Positions 8,894 through 15,952 of a stretch of DNA of 64,000 bases are shown one piece after another; position 1 is the first letter of the stretch, and each line of letters starts with the position of its first letter. The translations under genes and the position numbers were made by a program. The DNA comes from Chloroflexota bacterium (lineage in GTDB: Bacteria > Chloroflexota > Anaerolineae > Anaerolineales > VGOW01). Below the pieces are notes generated by a model. The model searched no databases, was not told the origin of the DNA, and saw only the letters and a program-made list of their open reading frames with translations. The stretch spans positions 1 through 64,000 of the forward strand of contig JACRBQ010000027.1 in the NCBI GenBank assembly GCA_016213135.1, given 5' to 3'.

Positions 8894-9568
8894 TCAAATG
8901 CCGGTGATTTTGATGCCCGACGATTTAACTTTGTATTTCTGGTTGAGGCCGATGAGCACGGAGGTCAGCCCTTCGGCCACCACGGCGTTGGCCAGCGGCC
9001 CGGCGTCGTAGCCCTTCATGCCCGCATCGGCGGCCAGCGCAATCACGACTGCTTTCGCCTCTTTGTCGTCGCCGCACACCAGTACGTCGCAATCAATGGG
9101 ATGGTCGGGGTCTTTGAGATGCTCCGCCGAGATGCTCTGAAACGCGGTGACCACTTTGACTCCGTTGCCGAGCAGATTCTGGGCTTCCTGGCTGGCCGAG
9201 CCGGCGGCGGGCATTTGCACCCGCGACACTTTGGGTGGCGCGAGTGGCACGGTCACATCCACAAACACCTTGCCCTGCACCGCCTCGCGAACCGCCTCCA
9301 GCGTGAGCGTGTGCGCCGAATAGGGCACGGTAAGGACCACAATATCGGCGGCTTGCGCGGCGGCGGCGTTGTCGAGGCCGCGCACCGACTGGCTGCCCAG
9401 TCTTCCGTTGATCTCTGTGGCGGCGGCTTCCGCCTTTTCGCGGGCGCGCGAGCCGATGATCACGCTGTGCCCCGCCTTGGCCCAGCGCAGGCCGAGGCCC
9501 GAACCTTCGTGGCCCGTGCCGCCGAGAATGGCAATGGTGTGATGATTCAAAACGGTCTCCTGTTCCAT
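8894..9568 (-). CDS. npdG: NADPH-dependent F420 reductase
   Basis: This enzyme moves hydride between NADP(H) and F420, feeding the F420-dependent enzymes. The 224-aa protein has the Rossmann motif AILGGTGHEGSGLGLRWA, the NADPH-phosphate-binding segment VIIGSRAREKA and VVLTVPYSAHTLTLEA. The central VSAFQ-type motif is VVTAFQSISAEHL, followed by CDVLVCGDD and the substrate helix with AGPLANAVVAEGLTSVLIGLNQKYK. All are typical of archaeal and bacterial Fno. It starts 10 bp after ssnA, which places F420 recycling in the same transcription unit as the aminohydrolase and molybdoenzyme genes. Confidence 0.92.
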   Translation of the reverse strand: MEQETVLNHHTIAILGGTGHEGSGLGLRWAKAGHSVIIGSRAREKAEAAATEINGRLGSQSVRGLDNAAAAQAADIVVLTVPYSAHTLTLEAVREAVQGKVFVDVTVPLAPPKVSRVQMPAAGSASQEAQNLLGNGVKVVTAFQSISAEHLKDPDHPIDCDVLVCGDDKEAKAVVIALAADAGMKGYDAGPLANAVVAEGLTSVLIGLNQKYKVKSSGIKITGI

Positions 9569-9578
9569 GCGTTCGCAA

Positions 9579-10910
9579 TCACTGCAGGCTGTACCTCTCC
9601 CAAACCTTAGCCGCTAACTCGCGGCTTCTGGCCGTGATTTCAGCTTCGTCCAAAAACGTCAATTGCCGGTCGCGCATAAGCACCTTGCCCCCGGCAATGG
9701 TGGTAGTCACCGCCGAGGCCTCGAAGCCGAAGAGGATGTGCCATGGCAGGTTGCCCGCAGTGAGCGGCGTGGTGGAATGGTAATCCACAAAGATGATATC
9801 GGCCAACGCGCCGGGGGCCAGCACGCCAATGGGCGCCTGCGGAAAAAAGATTCCGGCCAGGGCCGCATTGTTCGTGATAGCCATTTGGGTGACGGTGTAG
9901 CCCCCTGCCCGGCGCGGGTCGCGGTGGGCCGCTTTGTGATACAGGTATGCCGCCTTCCACTCCTCCCACATGGCATTGGAAAAGCCGTCGTTGCCCAAAC
10001 ATACTTTGACCCCGGCGCGCAGCAGCCCTTCAATATCCGCCGCGCCCACGGCGTTGTTCATGTTGGAGCGCGGCTGGTGCGTGACCCACACGCCGCGTTC
10101 GCGCAGCAGTTCGGCTTCACGGTAGTCAATGTGCACGCAATGGGCGGCAATGGTGTGCGGGCCGAGGATGGAAAAGCGGTCGAGCCGATCCACCGCCCGC
10201 GCGCCGCTGCGCTTGAGGCTGTCGTACTGGTCGACTTCGTGCTCGGCCACGTGCACGTGAAAGCCGCGATCGTGCGCGGCCCGACAGGCCTCCAGCGTTT
10301 CATCCGACAGCGTCAGGCTGGCATGCAAGCCAAACGTGGCCGCTAAGTGAGCTTTGGGGTTCTGCGTTTGAAGTCGCGCGAAGCGCACGTTCTCCGCAAT
10401 GCCGGCCCGCATCTTTTCCGGCCCGCCGCGGTCGGTCACTTCGTAGCACAGGCAGGCCCGCAGCCCGGCCTGGGTGACGGCCTCGGCAATCACATCCAGC
10501 GAGCCGTCAATGGCGTTGGGGCTGGCGTGATGATCGATCAGGGTGGTGGTGCCATGCTTCACCGCGTCCACCAGGCAGGCCAGCGCCGAGTAGCGCACAT
10601 CGTCGAGGGTCAGAGCTTTATCCAGCTTCCACCACAGGCGCTCGAGAATTTCCGGAAAGTCTCTGGGCGCATCGCCCGGGATAGCCATGCCACGAGCAAA
10701 CGCGCCGTAGAAGTGCGTGTGGGCGCAGATGTTGCCCGGCATCACCATTTGCCCGCGCGCGTCCAGCACCGGGGCGTCGGGGTACTTCACTTGCAGTTCT
10801 GCCGTGGGGCCGATGTCGGCAATGCGGTCACCGTCCAGCTTCAGCGCGTGGCCGGGCAGGATTTGGTTAGGATTGCCCCAGGTGACAAGGGCGGCGTTGG
10901 TGATAAGCAT
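9579..10910 (-). CDS. ssnA: SsnA-type aminohydrolase
   Basis: A 443-aa metal-dependent amidohydrolase (TIM barrel). Metal ligands are visible as CAHTHFYG (H64, H66), HVHVAEHEVDQYDS, IAAHCVHID and LGNDGFSNA. GTTTLIDHHASPNAIDGSL and CYEVTDRGG are signatures of SsnA, found beside selenium-dependent or purine-type molybdenum hydroxylases (E. coli ygfK-ssnA-ygfM-xdhD). It probably deaminates or hydrolyses a purine-derived ring. The nearby FAD and Fe-S/Mo subunit genes match that arrangement; YgfK is missing from the window. Confidence 0.85.
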   Translation of the reverse strand: MLITNAALVTWGNPNQILPGHALKLDGDRIADIGPTAELQVKYPDAPVLDARGQMVMPGNICAHTHFYGAFARGMAIPGDAPRDFPEILERLWWKLDKALTLDDVRYSALACLVDAVKHGTTTLIDHHASPNAIDGSLDVIAEAVTQAGLRACLCYEVTDRGGPEKMRAGIAENVRFARLQTQNPKAHLAATFGLHASLTLSDETLEACRAAHDRGFHVHVAEHEVDQYDSLKRSGARAVDRLDRFSILGPHTIAAHCVHIDYREAELLRERGVWVTHQPRSNMNNAVGAADIEGLLRAGVKVCLGNDGFSNAMWEEWKAAYLYHKAAHRDPRRAGGYTVTQMAITNNAALAGIFFPQAPIGVLAPGALADIIFVDYHSTTPLTAGNLPWHILFGFEASAVTTTIAGGKVLMRDRQLTFLDEAEITARSRELAAKVWERYSLQ

Positions 10911-10930
10911 AGCTCCTCAGCTTTCAGCCG

Positions 10931-10973
10931 TCAGCGATCAGCTTTCGGCGTTCAGGGCTTGGCTGATCGCTGA
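10931..10973. repeat. GTCAGC-type palindrome
   Basis: TCAGCGATCAGC at 10931-10942 pairs perfectly with GCTGATCGCTGA at 10962-10973. Further GTCAGC and TTCAG words surround it. It fills the gap between the NUDIX gene and ssnA and could form a 12-bp hairpin. Confidence 0.8.
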
Positions 10974-10996
10974 TAGCGGAGCGCTGGCGGCTATTC

Positions 10997-11620
10997 TCAA
11001 TCAAACGCCGTCGGCCGGTTCGCGTCGTCCAAATGAGCGAAGCATTCGGCGACTTGCGCGGGTGTGGTGCGCGCCCCGGACAGCGGGGGAATGGCATCGC
11101 GGGCGAAGAAGCCGACTTCCAGAATCTCGTGGTCGGGATCTGGCTCGCCGCCGACAACATCGCACAGGTAGATCAGCTTGACCGCGTGAAAGGCGGCGAA
11201 CGGCTCGCCGCCGCGGTTGGCATCGAATACGCCGATGACCTTGCGCGCCACGGCCTCGAACCCCGATTCCTCTTTCACCTCCCGCACCGCCGCCTCGGAG
11301 GGCACATTGCCCACGTCGGCCCAGCCGCCCGGCAAGCACCAGCCGCCGTCGGCGCGCTCGCGCACCATTAGCACCCGGCCCTCACGGAAGCACGCGCCGC
11401 GCACGTCCACTTTGGGCGTGGCGTAGCCGGGTTGCACGGCGAACCACTGTTCAATTGCCGAGGGCGATTCCCCCGTGTGCGCGGCGAAGATTTCCACTGC
11501 CAGTTCACGCAGTTTTTCGTACCGGTCGCGGTCGAAGGGGTTATCGCTAAACGTGAGTCCATTTTGCGCCACCGCCTGGATAGTGCGCGCCCAGTGGAGC
11601 CATTGAGGTGCGCTGTTCAT
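10997..11620 (-). CDS. NUDIX hydrolase with N-terminal helical domain
   Basis: A 207-aa protein. Residues 1-60 (WLHWARTIQAVAQNGLTF, then RYEKLRELAVEIFAAHTGE) form the helical N-terminal domain seen in one NUDIX subfamily. The NUDIX box follows as GGWADVGNVPSEAAVREVKEESG, with the G-x5-E-x7-REUxEExGU spacing intact. Such enzymes cleave nucleoside diphosphates linked to another group, often ADP-sugars or FAD-like molecules. The ATG at 11620 overlaps the preceding NIPSNAP stop by 4 bp; 68 upstream in-frame codons are antisense of that gene and were excluded. Confidence 0.88.
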   Translation of the reverse strand: MNSAPQWLHWARTIQAVAQNGLTFSDNPFDRDRYEKLRELAVEIFAAHTGESPSAIEQWFAVQPGYATPKVDVRGACFREGRVLMVRERADGGWCLPGGWADVGNVPSEAAVREVKEESGFEAVARKVIGVFDANRGGEPFAAFHAVKLIYLCDVVGGEPDPDHEILEVGFFARDAIPPLSGARTTPAQVAECFAHLDDANRPTAFD

Positions 11621-11943
11621 TTGAGCGGCGAATAGGGCGTGGGCGCAAGAAACTGGTTGCGAATGTTGGCCACAATGGGGCCGTCTTTTTCGGTCTCGCG
11701 TTTTACGGCCAGCCACTCCGGGTCGCCGGCGAAAGCGTTCCACTTCTTTTCGCGGTCGGCCATGTTTTCGTAGGCCAGCAGGTAGGTGAACTCGTTGGAG
11801 GCAGGCCCCACCAGCGTCGTCCAAAAGCCGATGGCGGTGATACCGTGCCTGGCGAAGAACCTGGTGGTGTGATTCTCAAATCGGGCGCTCACCGCGCCCA
11901 GGTTGCCCGGCATCGCTTCGTAGATTCGCAGTTCGTAGAGCAT
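11617..11943 (-). CDS. NIPSNAP family protein
   Basis: A 108-aa protein starting MLYELRIYEAMPGNLGAVSARFE and containing HGITAIGFWTTLVGPASNEFTYLLAYENMADREKKWNAF (quoted from two adjacent strands). This is the ferredoxin-like dimeric fold of NIPSNAP-type small proteins. The start at 11943 was chosen because the 24 upstream codons derive from repeat sequence. Its stop overlaps the NUDIX start (ATGA). The biochemical role is unknown; members are often encoded beside catabolic enzymes, as here. Confidence 0.85.
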   Translation of the reverse strand: MLYELRIYEAMPGNLGAVSARFENHTTRFFARHGITAIGFWTTLVGPASNEFTYLLAYENMADREKKWNAFAGDPEWLAVKRETEKDGPIVANIRNQFLAPTPYSPLK

Positions 11944-12030
11944 GGGTTGTCGGCTTTCAGTGGTTGGGGGTTGGTAGATGGTGGTTAGTAGCCGCCAATG
12001 GGCATCATTCATCATTCATCATTCATCGTT
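11944..12030. repeat. GGTTGGTA and ATTCATC repeats
   Basis: The intergenic stretch before the XdhD-like gene holds GGTTGG/GGTGGTTAGTAG words and, at 12003-12030, tandem 7-mers ATTCATC. The latter is the complement of the GAATGAT word near 5.9 kb. Confidence 0.75.
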
Positions 12031-12032
12031 TG

Positions 12033-14891
12033 CTACCGCGTTTCATGTTCACCGCGCCTTAGCGCCAGCAGAATCTTGTCCTGATCGACGGGTGTGGACA
12101 TCACCCTCACGCCCACGGCATTATAAATGGCATTGGCAATGGCGGGCGTGGTGGGAATGCTGGCGATTTCGCCCACGCCCTTGGCCCCGTACGGGCCGTC
12201 GGCGGTTTCGTCTTCGACGATGAACGAGATGATCTCCGGCGCGTGTTTGATGCTCGGCATTTTATACCGGGCCAGATAATCGGTGAACACGTAGCCGCCC
12301 TCGACGATGAACTCCTCGGTGAGGGCATTGCCCAAGGCCATGATCATGCCGCCCTCGATCTGCCCTTGCAGAGCCATGGGGTTGATGGCGCGGCCAATGT
12401 CGTGCGCGGCCACCAGCCGCAGCACATGCACTTCGCCCGTCTGCGTGTCCACTTCCACCTCGGCGGCCTGCGCGGCAAACGAAAAGCCGAAGTGCATATC
12501 GCCGCCGGTTCCCAGCGGCTGGGTTTTGGGCGCCCAGTATTCGTACAGCGCTTTTGGCGAACGGCCCTCGTTCTTCATCAGCACGGCGGCGTCGCCCAGC
12601 GGCACCGTGTGGCCGCTCACTCGGGCCAACCCTTCCTCAAAGCGGATGCTGTCCGGCGGCACATCGTACTTTTCGGCCAGGGTGGCGGCCACGGCCTCGC
12701 GCAATGTTTTGGCGGCGTAGCGCACGGCGTTTCCCGTGACATACGTTTGCCGCGAGGCGGTGGTGGGGCCGCCGTCGGGCGTGCAGTCGGTATCCGAGAG
12801 CAACACCCGCACGCGTTCGTAAGGCAATCCCAGTTCCTCGGCGGCGCACATCGCCACCACCGCGGGCAGTCCCTGGCCAAGTTCGGCGGAGCTGGTGCGC
12901 ACTTCGGCGGTGCCGTCGGCACGCAGTTCCACTTCGGCGGAGGATTTGTCGGGGGCGCCCCCTCCAAGGCCGGTGTTTTTGTAGCCCACGGCAAGACCCC
13001 AGGCGCGCAGTCTGTGTGGGGCGCCCGGCACGGGATGAGGCGCAAAGGAAATGCGGGAGAGCGATGCGTCCCCCATCTGTTGCAGTTCGACGATTTTCGA
13101 TTCGACCTTATCCACACATTCGAGCAGGCCCACGCTCTCGCGCAGCAGTTGGCCGGTATTGGTCACACTGCCCACCTTCAGCGCATTCTTTCGCCGCAGT
13201 TCAATGCGATCCATGGCCAGCGCTTCGGCCAGCCTGTCCATCATCGACTCGACCGCAAACGCGGACTGGGTGACGCCGAAGCCACGGAACGCGCCGGAGG
13301 GCGGGTTGTTGGTGTACATGGCGTAGCAGTCGGCTTGCACGTTGGGCGCTTCGTACGGGCCGGCGGAGTGCGTGGTGGCGCGGGTCATCACTTTTTCGCC
13401 CAGCGAGGCATACGCGCCGCTGTCGCCATACAGTTCGGTTTCCACCGCAGTCAACGTGCCGTCGCGCTTCGCGCCAATCTTCACGCGGATGACGGTGGCG
13501 TGACGCTTGGGATGGAACAGCAGCGACTCGTGCCGGTCGTACAGCATCTTGACCGGGTGGCCGGTGGCCCTGGTCAGCAAGGCAACGTGGATCTGCCCGG
13601 CAATATCCTCTTTGCCCCCGAACCCGCCGCCGATGAGGCAGCCAATGACTCTGACCTGCTCCACGGCGACGTTGAGGCATTTGGCGATTTGCGAACGATC
13701 TTGATACGGAATCTGCGAGCCTACGTACACTTCGATCTTGCCGTCATCCAGCACGCGGCCAATGGCGCACTCCGGCTCCATAAAAGCGTGCTCGGTGGTG
13801 GCGGTGCGAAAGGTGTCTTCGACGATCACGTCGGCTGCGGCGAAGCCCCGGGTCATGTCGCCCTTGCGGACTTTGATGTGCTTGAGCAGGTTGCCGCTGT
13901 CCATCACTTTCGGCGCGTCGGGTTGGTAAGCCTGCACCGGATCGGAGACGACGGGCAGCGGCTCGTAGTCCACTTCGATCAGGCCAAGCGCGGCGGTGGC
14001 GATCTCGCGCGTGTCGGCGGCCACCACGGCCACCGGGTCGCCGATGTAGCGCACTTTCTCGTAAGCCAGCGCGGGCCAGTCGTTGATCACCAGCCCGTGA
14101 TTCTTTTCGCCGGGGATGTCGTCGGCGGTGAGGATGGCGGCCACGCCGGGCAAGGCTCTGGCTCTGGAAGTATCGATCCGTTTGATGAGCGCGTGGGGAT
14201 ATTTGGCGCGCAGGGTACGGGCGTGCAACATGCCGGGGAAGGAAACGTCGTCCGTGTACATCGCTGCACCCGTCACCTTTTCCACCGCGTCGGGCCGGGG
14301 CAGCGGGCGGCCAATGACTTTAAGAGGAGCCTTGGTTTCGGGCAGGCCCACCGGGCGGATCGGTTGATCGGGATGCTGCATTTTTTCGCCGGCGGCCTTG
14401 ATGGCATCTTTGATAAACGAGTATCCGCCGCAGCGGCAATAGGTGTCTTTCAAGGCCGCCGTAATGTCGTGGTCTGTGGGATTAGGGTTGTGGTCGAGCA
14501 GCGCCTTGGAGGTCATGAGGATGCCGGGGATGCAGAAGCCGCACTGCGGCGCGCCGTTTTGGACGAAGGCCTCTTGCAAAGGATGAAGTATGAACGCTTC
14601 GCGTGAAGGATGAAGTTCATCCTTCATCCTTCCGCCTTCCGCCTTCCAAGAATCGGCCAAGCCCTCAATGGTCAATACCTCGCACCCATCAGCCTTCAAC
14701 GCCGGGTACACGCACGAATCGACCGGCACGCCGTTTACCAGCACGCTGCACGAGCCGCATTCGGCTTCGTTGCAGCCGATCTTGGTGCCGGTGAGGTTCA
14801 GCCGGTAACGCAGCACCTCGGCAAGGTACTCGTTCTCGCGGATTTCGACTTCGATAGGCTTGCCATTGACGGTGAAGTGGAGTGTGGTCAT
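12033..14891 (-). CDS. XdhD-like molybdenum hydroxylase, fused 2Fe-2S and Mo subunits
   Basis: A 952-aa fusion like E. coli XdhD. Residues 1-160 form the two-[2Fe-2S] subunit, with GCNEAECGSCSVLVNGVPVDSC and then QCGFCIPG and YCRCGG. The rest is the molybdopterin subunit, with GGGFGGKEDIAGQ, SGAFRGFGVTQ, ELGQGLPAVVAMC and the catalytic Glu in GPYGAKGVGEIASIP. It would hydroxylate a purine or related N-heterocycle, passing electrons through the Fe-S domain to the FAD subunit 2 bp upstream. About 20 residues between VLTIEGLA and LHPLQEAF come from an inserted repeat (14587-14650). The start at 14891 is the ATG before MTTLHFTVNG. Confidence 0.9.
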   Translation of the reverse strand: MTTLHFTVNGKPIEVEIRENEYLAEVLRYRLNLTGTKIGCNEAECGSCSVLVNGVPVDSCVYPALKADGCEVLTIEGLADSWKAEGGRMKDELHPSREAFILHPLQEAFVQNGAPQCGFCIPGILMTSKALLDHNPNPTDHDITAALKDTYCRCGGYSFIKDAIKAAGEKMQHPDQPIRPVGLPETKAPLKVIGRPLPRPDAVEKVTGAAMYTDDVSFPGMLHARTLRAKYPHALIKRIDTSRARALPGVAAILTADDIPGEKNHGLVINDWPALAYEKVRYIGDPVAVVAADTREIATAALGLIEVDYEPLPVVSDPVQAYQPDAPKVMDSGNLLKHIKVRKGDMTRGFAAADVIVEDTFRTATTEHAFMEPECAIGRVLDDGKIEVYVGSQIPYQDRSQIAKCLNVAVEQVRVIGCLIGGGFGGKEDIAGQIHVALLTRATGHPVKMLYDRHESLLFHPKRHATVIRVKIGAKRDGTLTAVETELYGDSGAYASLGEKVMTRATTHSAGPYEAPNVQADCYAMYTNNPPSGAFRGFGVTQSAFAVESMMDRLAEALAMDRIELRRKNALKVGSVTNTGQLLRESVGLLECVDKVESKIVELQQMGDASLSRISFAPHPVPGAPHRLRAWGLAVGYKNTGLGGGAPDKSSAEVELRADGTAEVRTSSAELGQGLPAVVAMCAAEELGLPYERVRVLLSDTDCTPDGGPTTASRQTYVTGNAVRYAAKTLREAVAATLAEKYDVPPDSIRFEEGLARVSGHTVPLGDAAVLMKNEGRSPKALYEYWAPKTQPLGTGGDMHFGFSFAAQAAEVEVDTQTGEVHVLRLVAAHDIGRAINPMALQGQIEGGMIMALGNALTEEFIVEGGYVFTDYLARYKMPSIKHAPEIISFIVEDETADGPYGAKGVGEIASIPTTPAIANAIYNAVGVRVMSTPVDQDKILLALRRGEHETR
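14587..14650. repeat. Repeat element in frame inside the XdhD-like gene
   Basis: Contains the perfect palindrome GAAGGATGAA-g-TTCATCCTTC (14605-14625) and CCTTCCGCCTTCCGCC. The same palindrome arms occur between genes at 30474-30506. It adds about 20 residues to the Fe-S domain without breaking the frame. Confidence 0.8.
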
Positions 14892-14893
14892 GG

Positions 14894-15814
14894 TTACATT
14901 CCCAATCCTTCCGGCACGGCCTCGCCGGTGGCAGCGCGGCGATGCGCCAATTTGAGCGCGCGCTCGAGCAGCACGGGGATGAGCTCGGCGCGGTAGTCGG
15001 CGGTGGCGCGGTGCGGGCTGGTGCGAAGTTGCGCATCCTGCAAAACGAGGTCGGCAAGCTGCGGCAGCACGTCGTCCACCAGTGGGATATCGCTCAAATA
15101 CGTTTCCGCTTTCGTGGCCCGCATCGGTGTCGGCCCGGCAGGGCCGAGGGCAATGCGCGCCTCGTCTACAACTCCGCCGCTTACTTTTAACCACACGGCC
15201 ATGCCCATGATAGGCAAGGCCACGCCCTGCGGGCGCATCATCCGTTTGAATGCCGAGCCTTCGCCCGACCCGGCGCCTTTGAACCGGAACCGCACAATTA
15301 ACTCGCGCGAGCGATCCAGCGCCGATTTGCCGGGGCCTTTGAACAACGACAACACGGGCCGCCATTCGCGGCTGACGGCTGACCGCCGACCACTGACGGC
15401 TATTTCCGCTTCCGCCTCCAGCGCCACCAGCGAGATGGTGCCATCACCGGCAGGGAGGGCGTGGGCCACGTTGCCGCCCAGGGTGCCCACGTTGCGCACC
15501 TGCGGCCCGCCGACGACGCCGCACGATTCGACGAGGCAGGTGGCGCGAGCCGCCAGCAAGGGCGAGGCTACAATGTGGGTGTGCGTCACGGCCGCGCCGA
15601 CGTAGATGGTTCCATCGGTTTCGGCGATTTGTGTCATTTCAGAAACGCGGGTCACGTCCACCAGCGCGGCCACGGGCGGCTTGCGCCCCTGCTGAAGTTC
15701 CAAAAGCAGGTCGGTGCCTCCGGCGACCACGCAAGCTCTTCCATCGTAGGCGGCCAACGACGACAATGCTTCATCCACACTGCGCGGCAAGTGATAGTGC
15801 TCCCAGAGAGTCAT
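14894..15814 (-). CDS. FAD-binding subunit of the molybdenum hydroxylase
   Basis: A 306-aa CoxM/YgfM-type flavin subunit. FAD-binding segments are VVAGGTDLLLELQQGRK near the N-terminus and ESCGVVGGPQVRNVGTLGGN in the middle; the C-terminal domain includes LPIMGMAVWLKV and ARIALGPAGPTPMRA. It would take electrons from the Fe-S domain of the adjacent fused subunit, whose start is 2 bp downstream. The start at 15814 begins MTLWEHYHLPRS; the 25 upstream in-frame codons lack family similarity. SGRRSAVSRE near residue 167 is encoded by a GTCAGC-type repeat and looks like a small insertion. Confidence 0.88.
   Translation of the reverse strand: MTLWEHYHLPRSVDEALSSLAAYDGRACVVAGGTDLLLELQQGRKPPVAALVDVTRVSEMTQIAETDGTIYVGAAVTHTHIVASPLLAARATCLVESCGVVGGPQVRNVGTLGGNVAHALPAGDGTISLVALEAEAEIAVSGRRSAVSREWRPVLSLFKGPGKSALDRSRELIVRFRFKGAGSGEGSAFKRMMRPQGVALPIMGMAVWLKVSGGVVDEARIALGPAGPTPMRATKAETYLSDIPLVDDVLPQLADLVLQDAQLRTSPHRATADYRAELIPVLLERALKLAHRRAATGEAVPEGLGM
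15371..15400. repeat. GTCAGC-type repeat inside the FAD subunit gene
   Basis: GCTGACGGCTGACCGCCGAC and CACTGACGGC resemble the GTCAGC words at 10.93 kb but lie inside a coding frame, adding about 8-10 residues. Confidence 0.6.
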
Positions 15815-15952
15815 AGGATTATGAGGTTGAGGAATTATGGCTGCCAGCGCTTCTCGACGGGCGAGGATGCCCGACGCCGGTTCGCGCACGACGCGCGAGT
15901 TTGTCGTCCGACTGGTGGCCGAGGATGGCCGAATTGTAGCACAAAACGGCGG

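Noticed and set aside
12003-12030. Possible CRISPR-like or microsatellite array (ATTCATC repeats)
   Set aside because: Units are 7 bp with no spacers. No cas genes are seen. It belongs to the dispersed repeat style reported.
12243-14606. A 787-codon plus-strand open frame
   Set aside because: It is antisense to the XdhD-like gene, whose motifs are unmistakable. Long antisense frames are common in GC-rich genes and this one has no recognisable family motifs.
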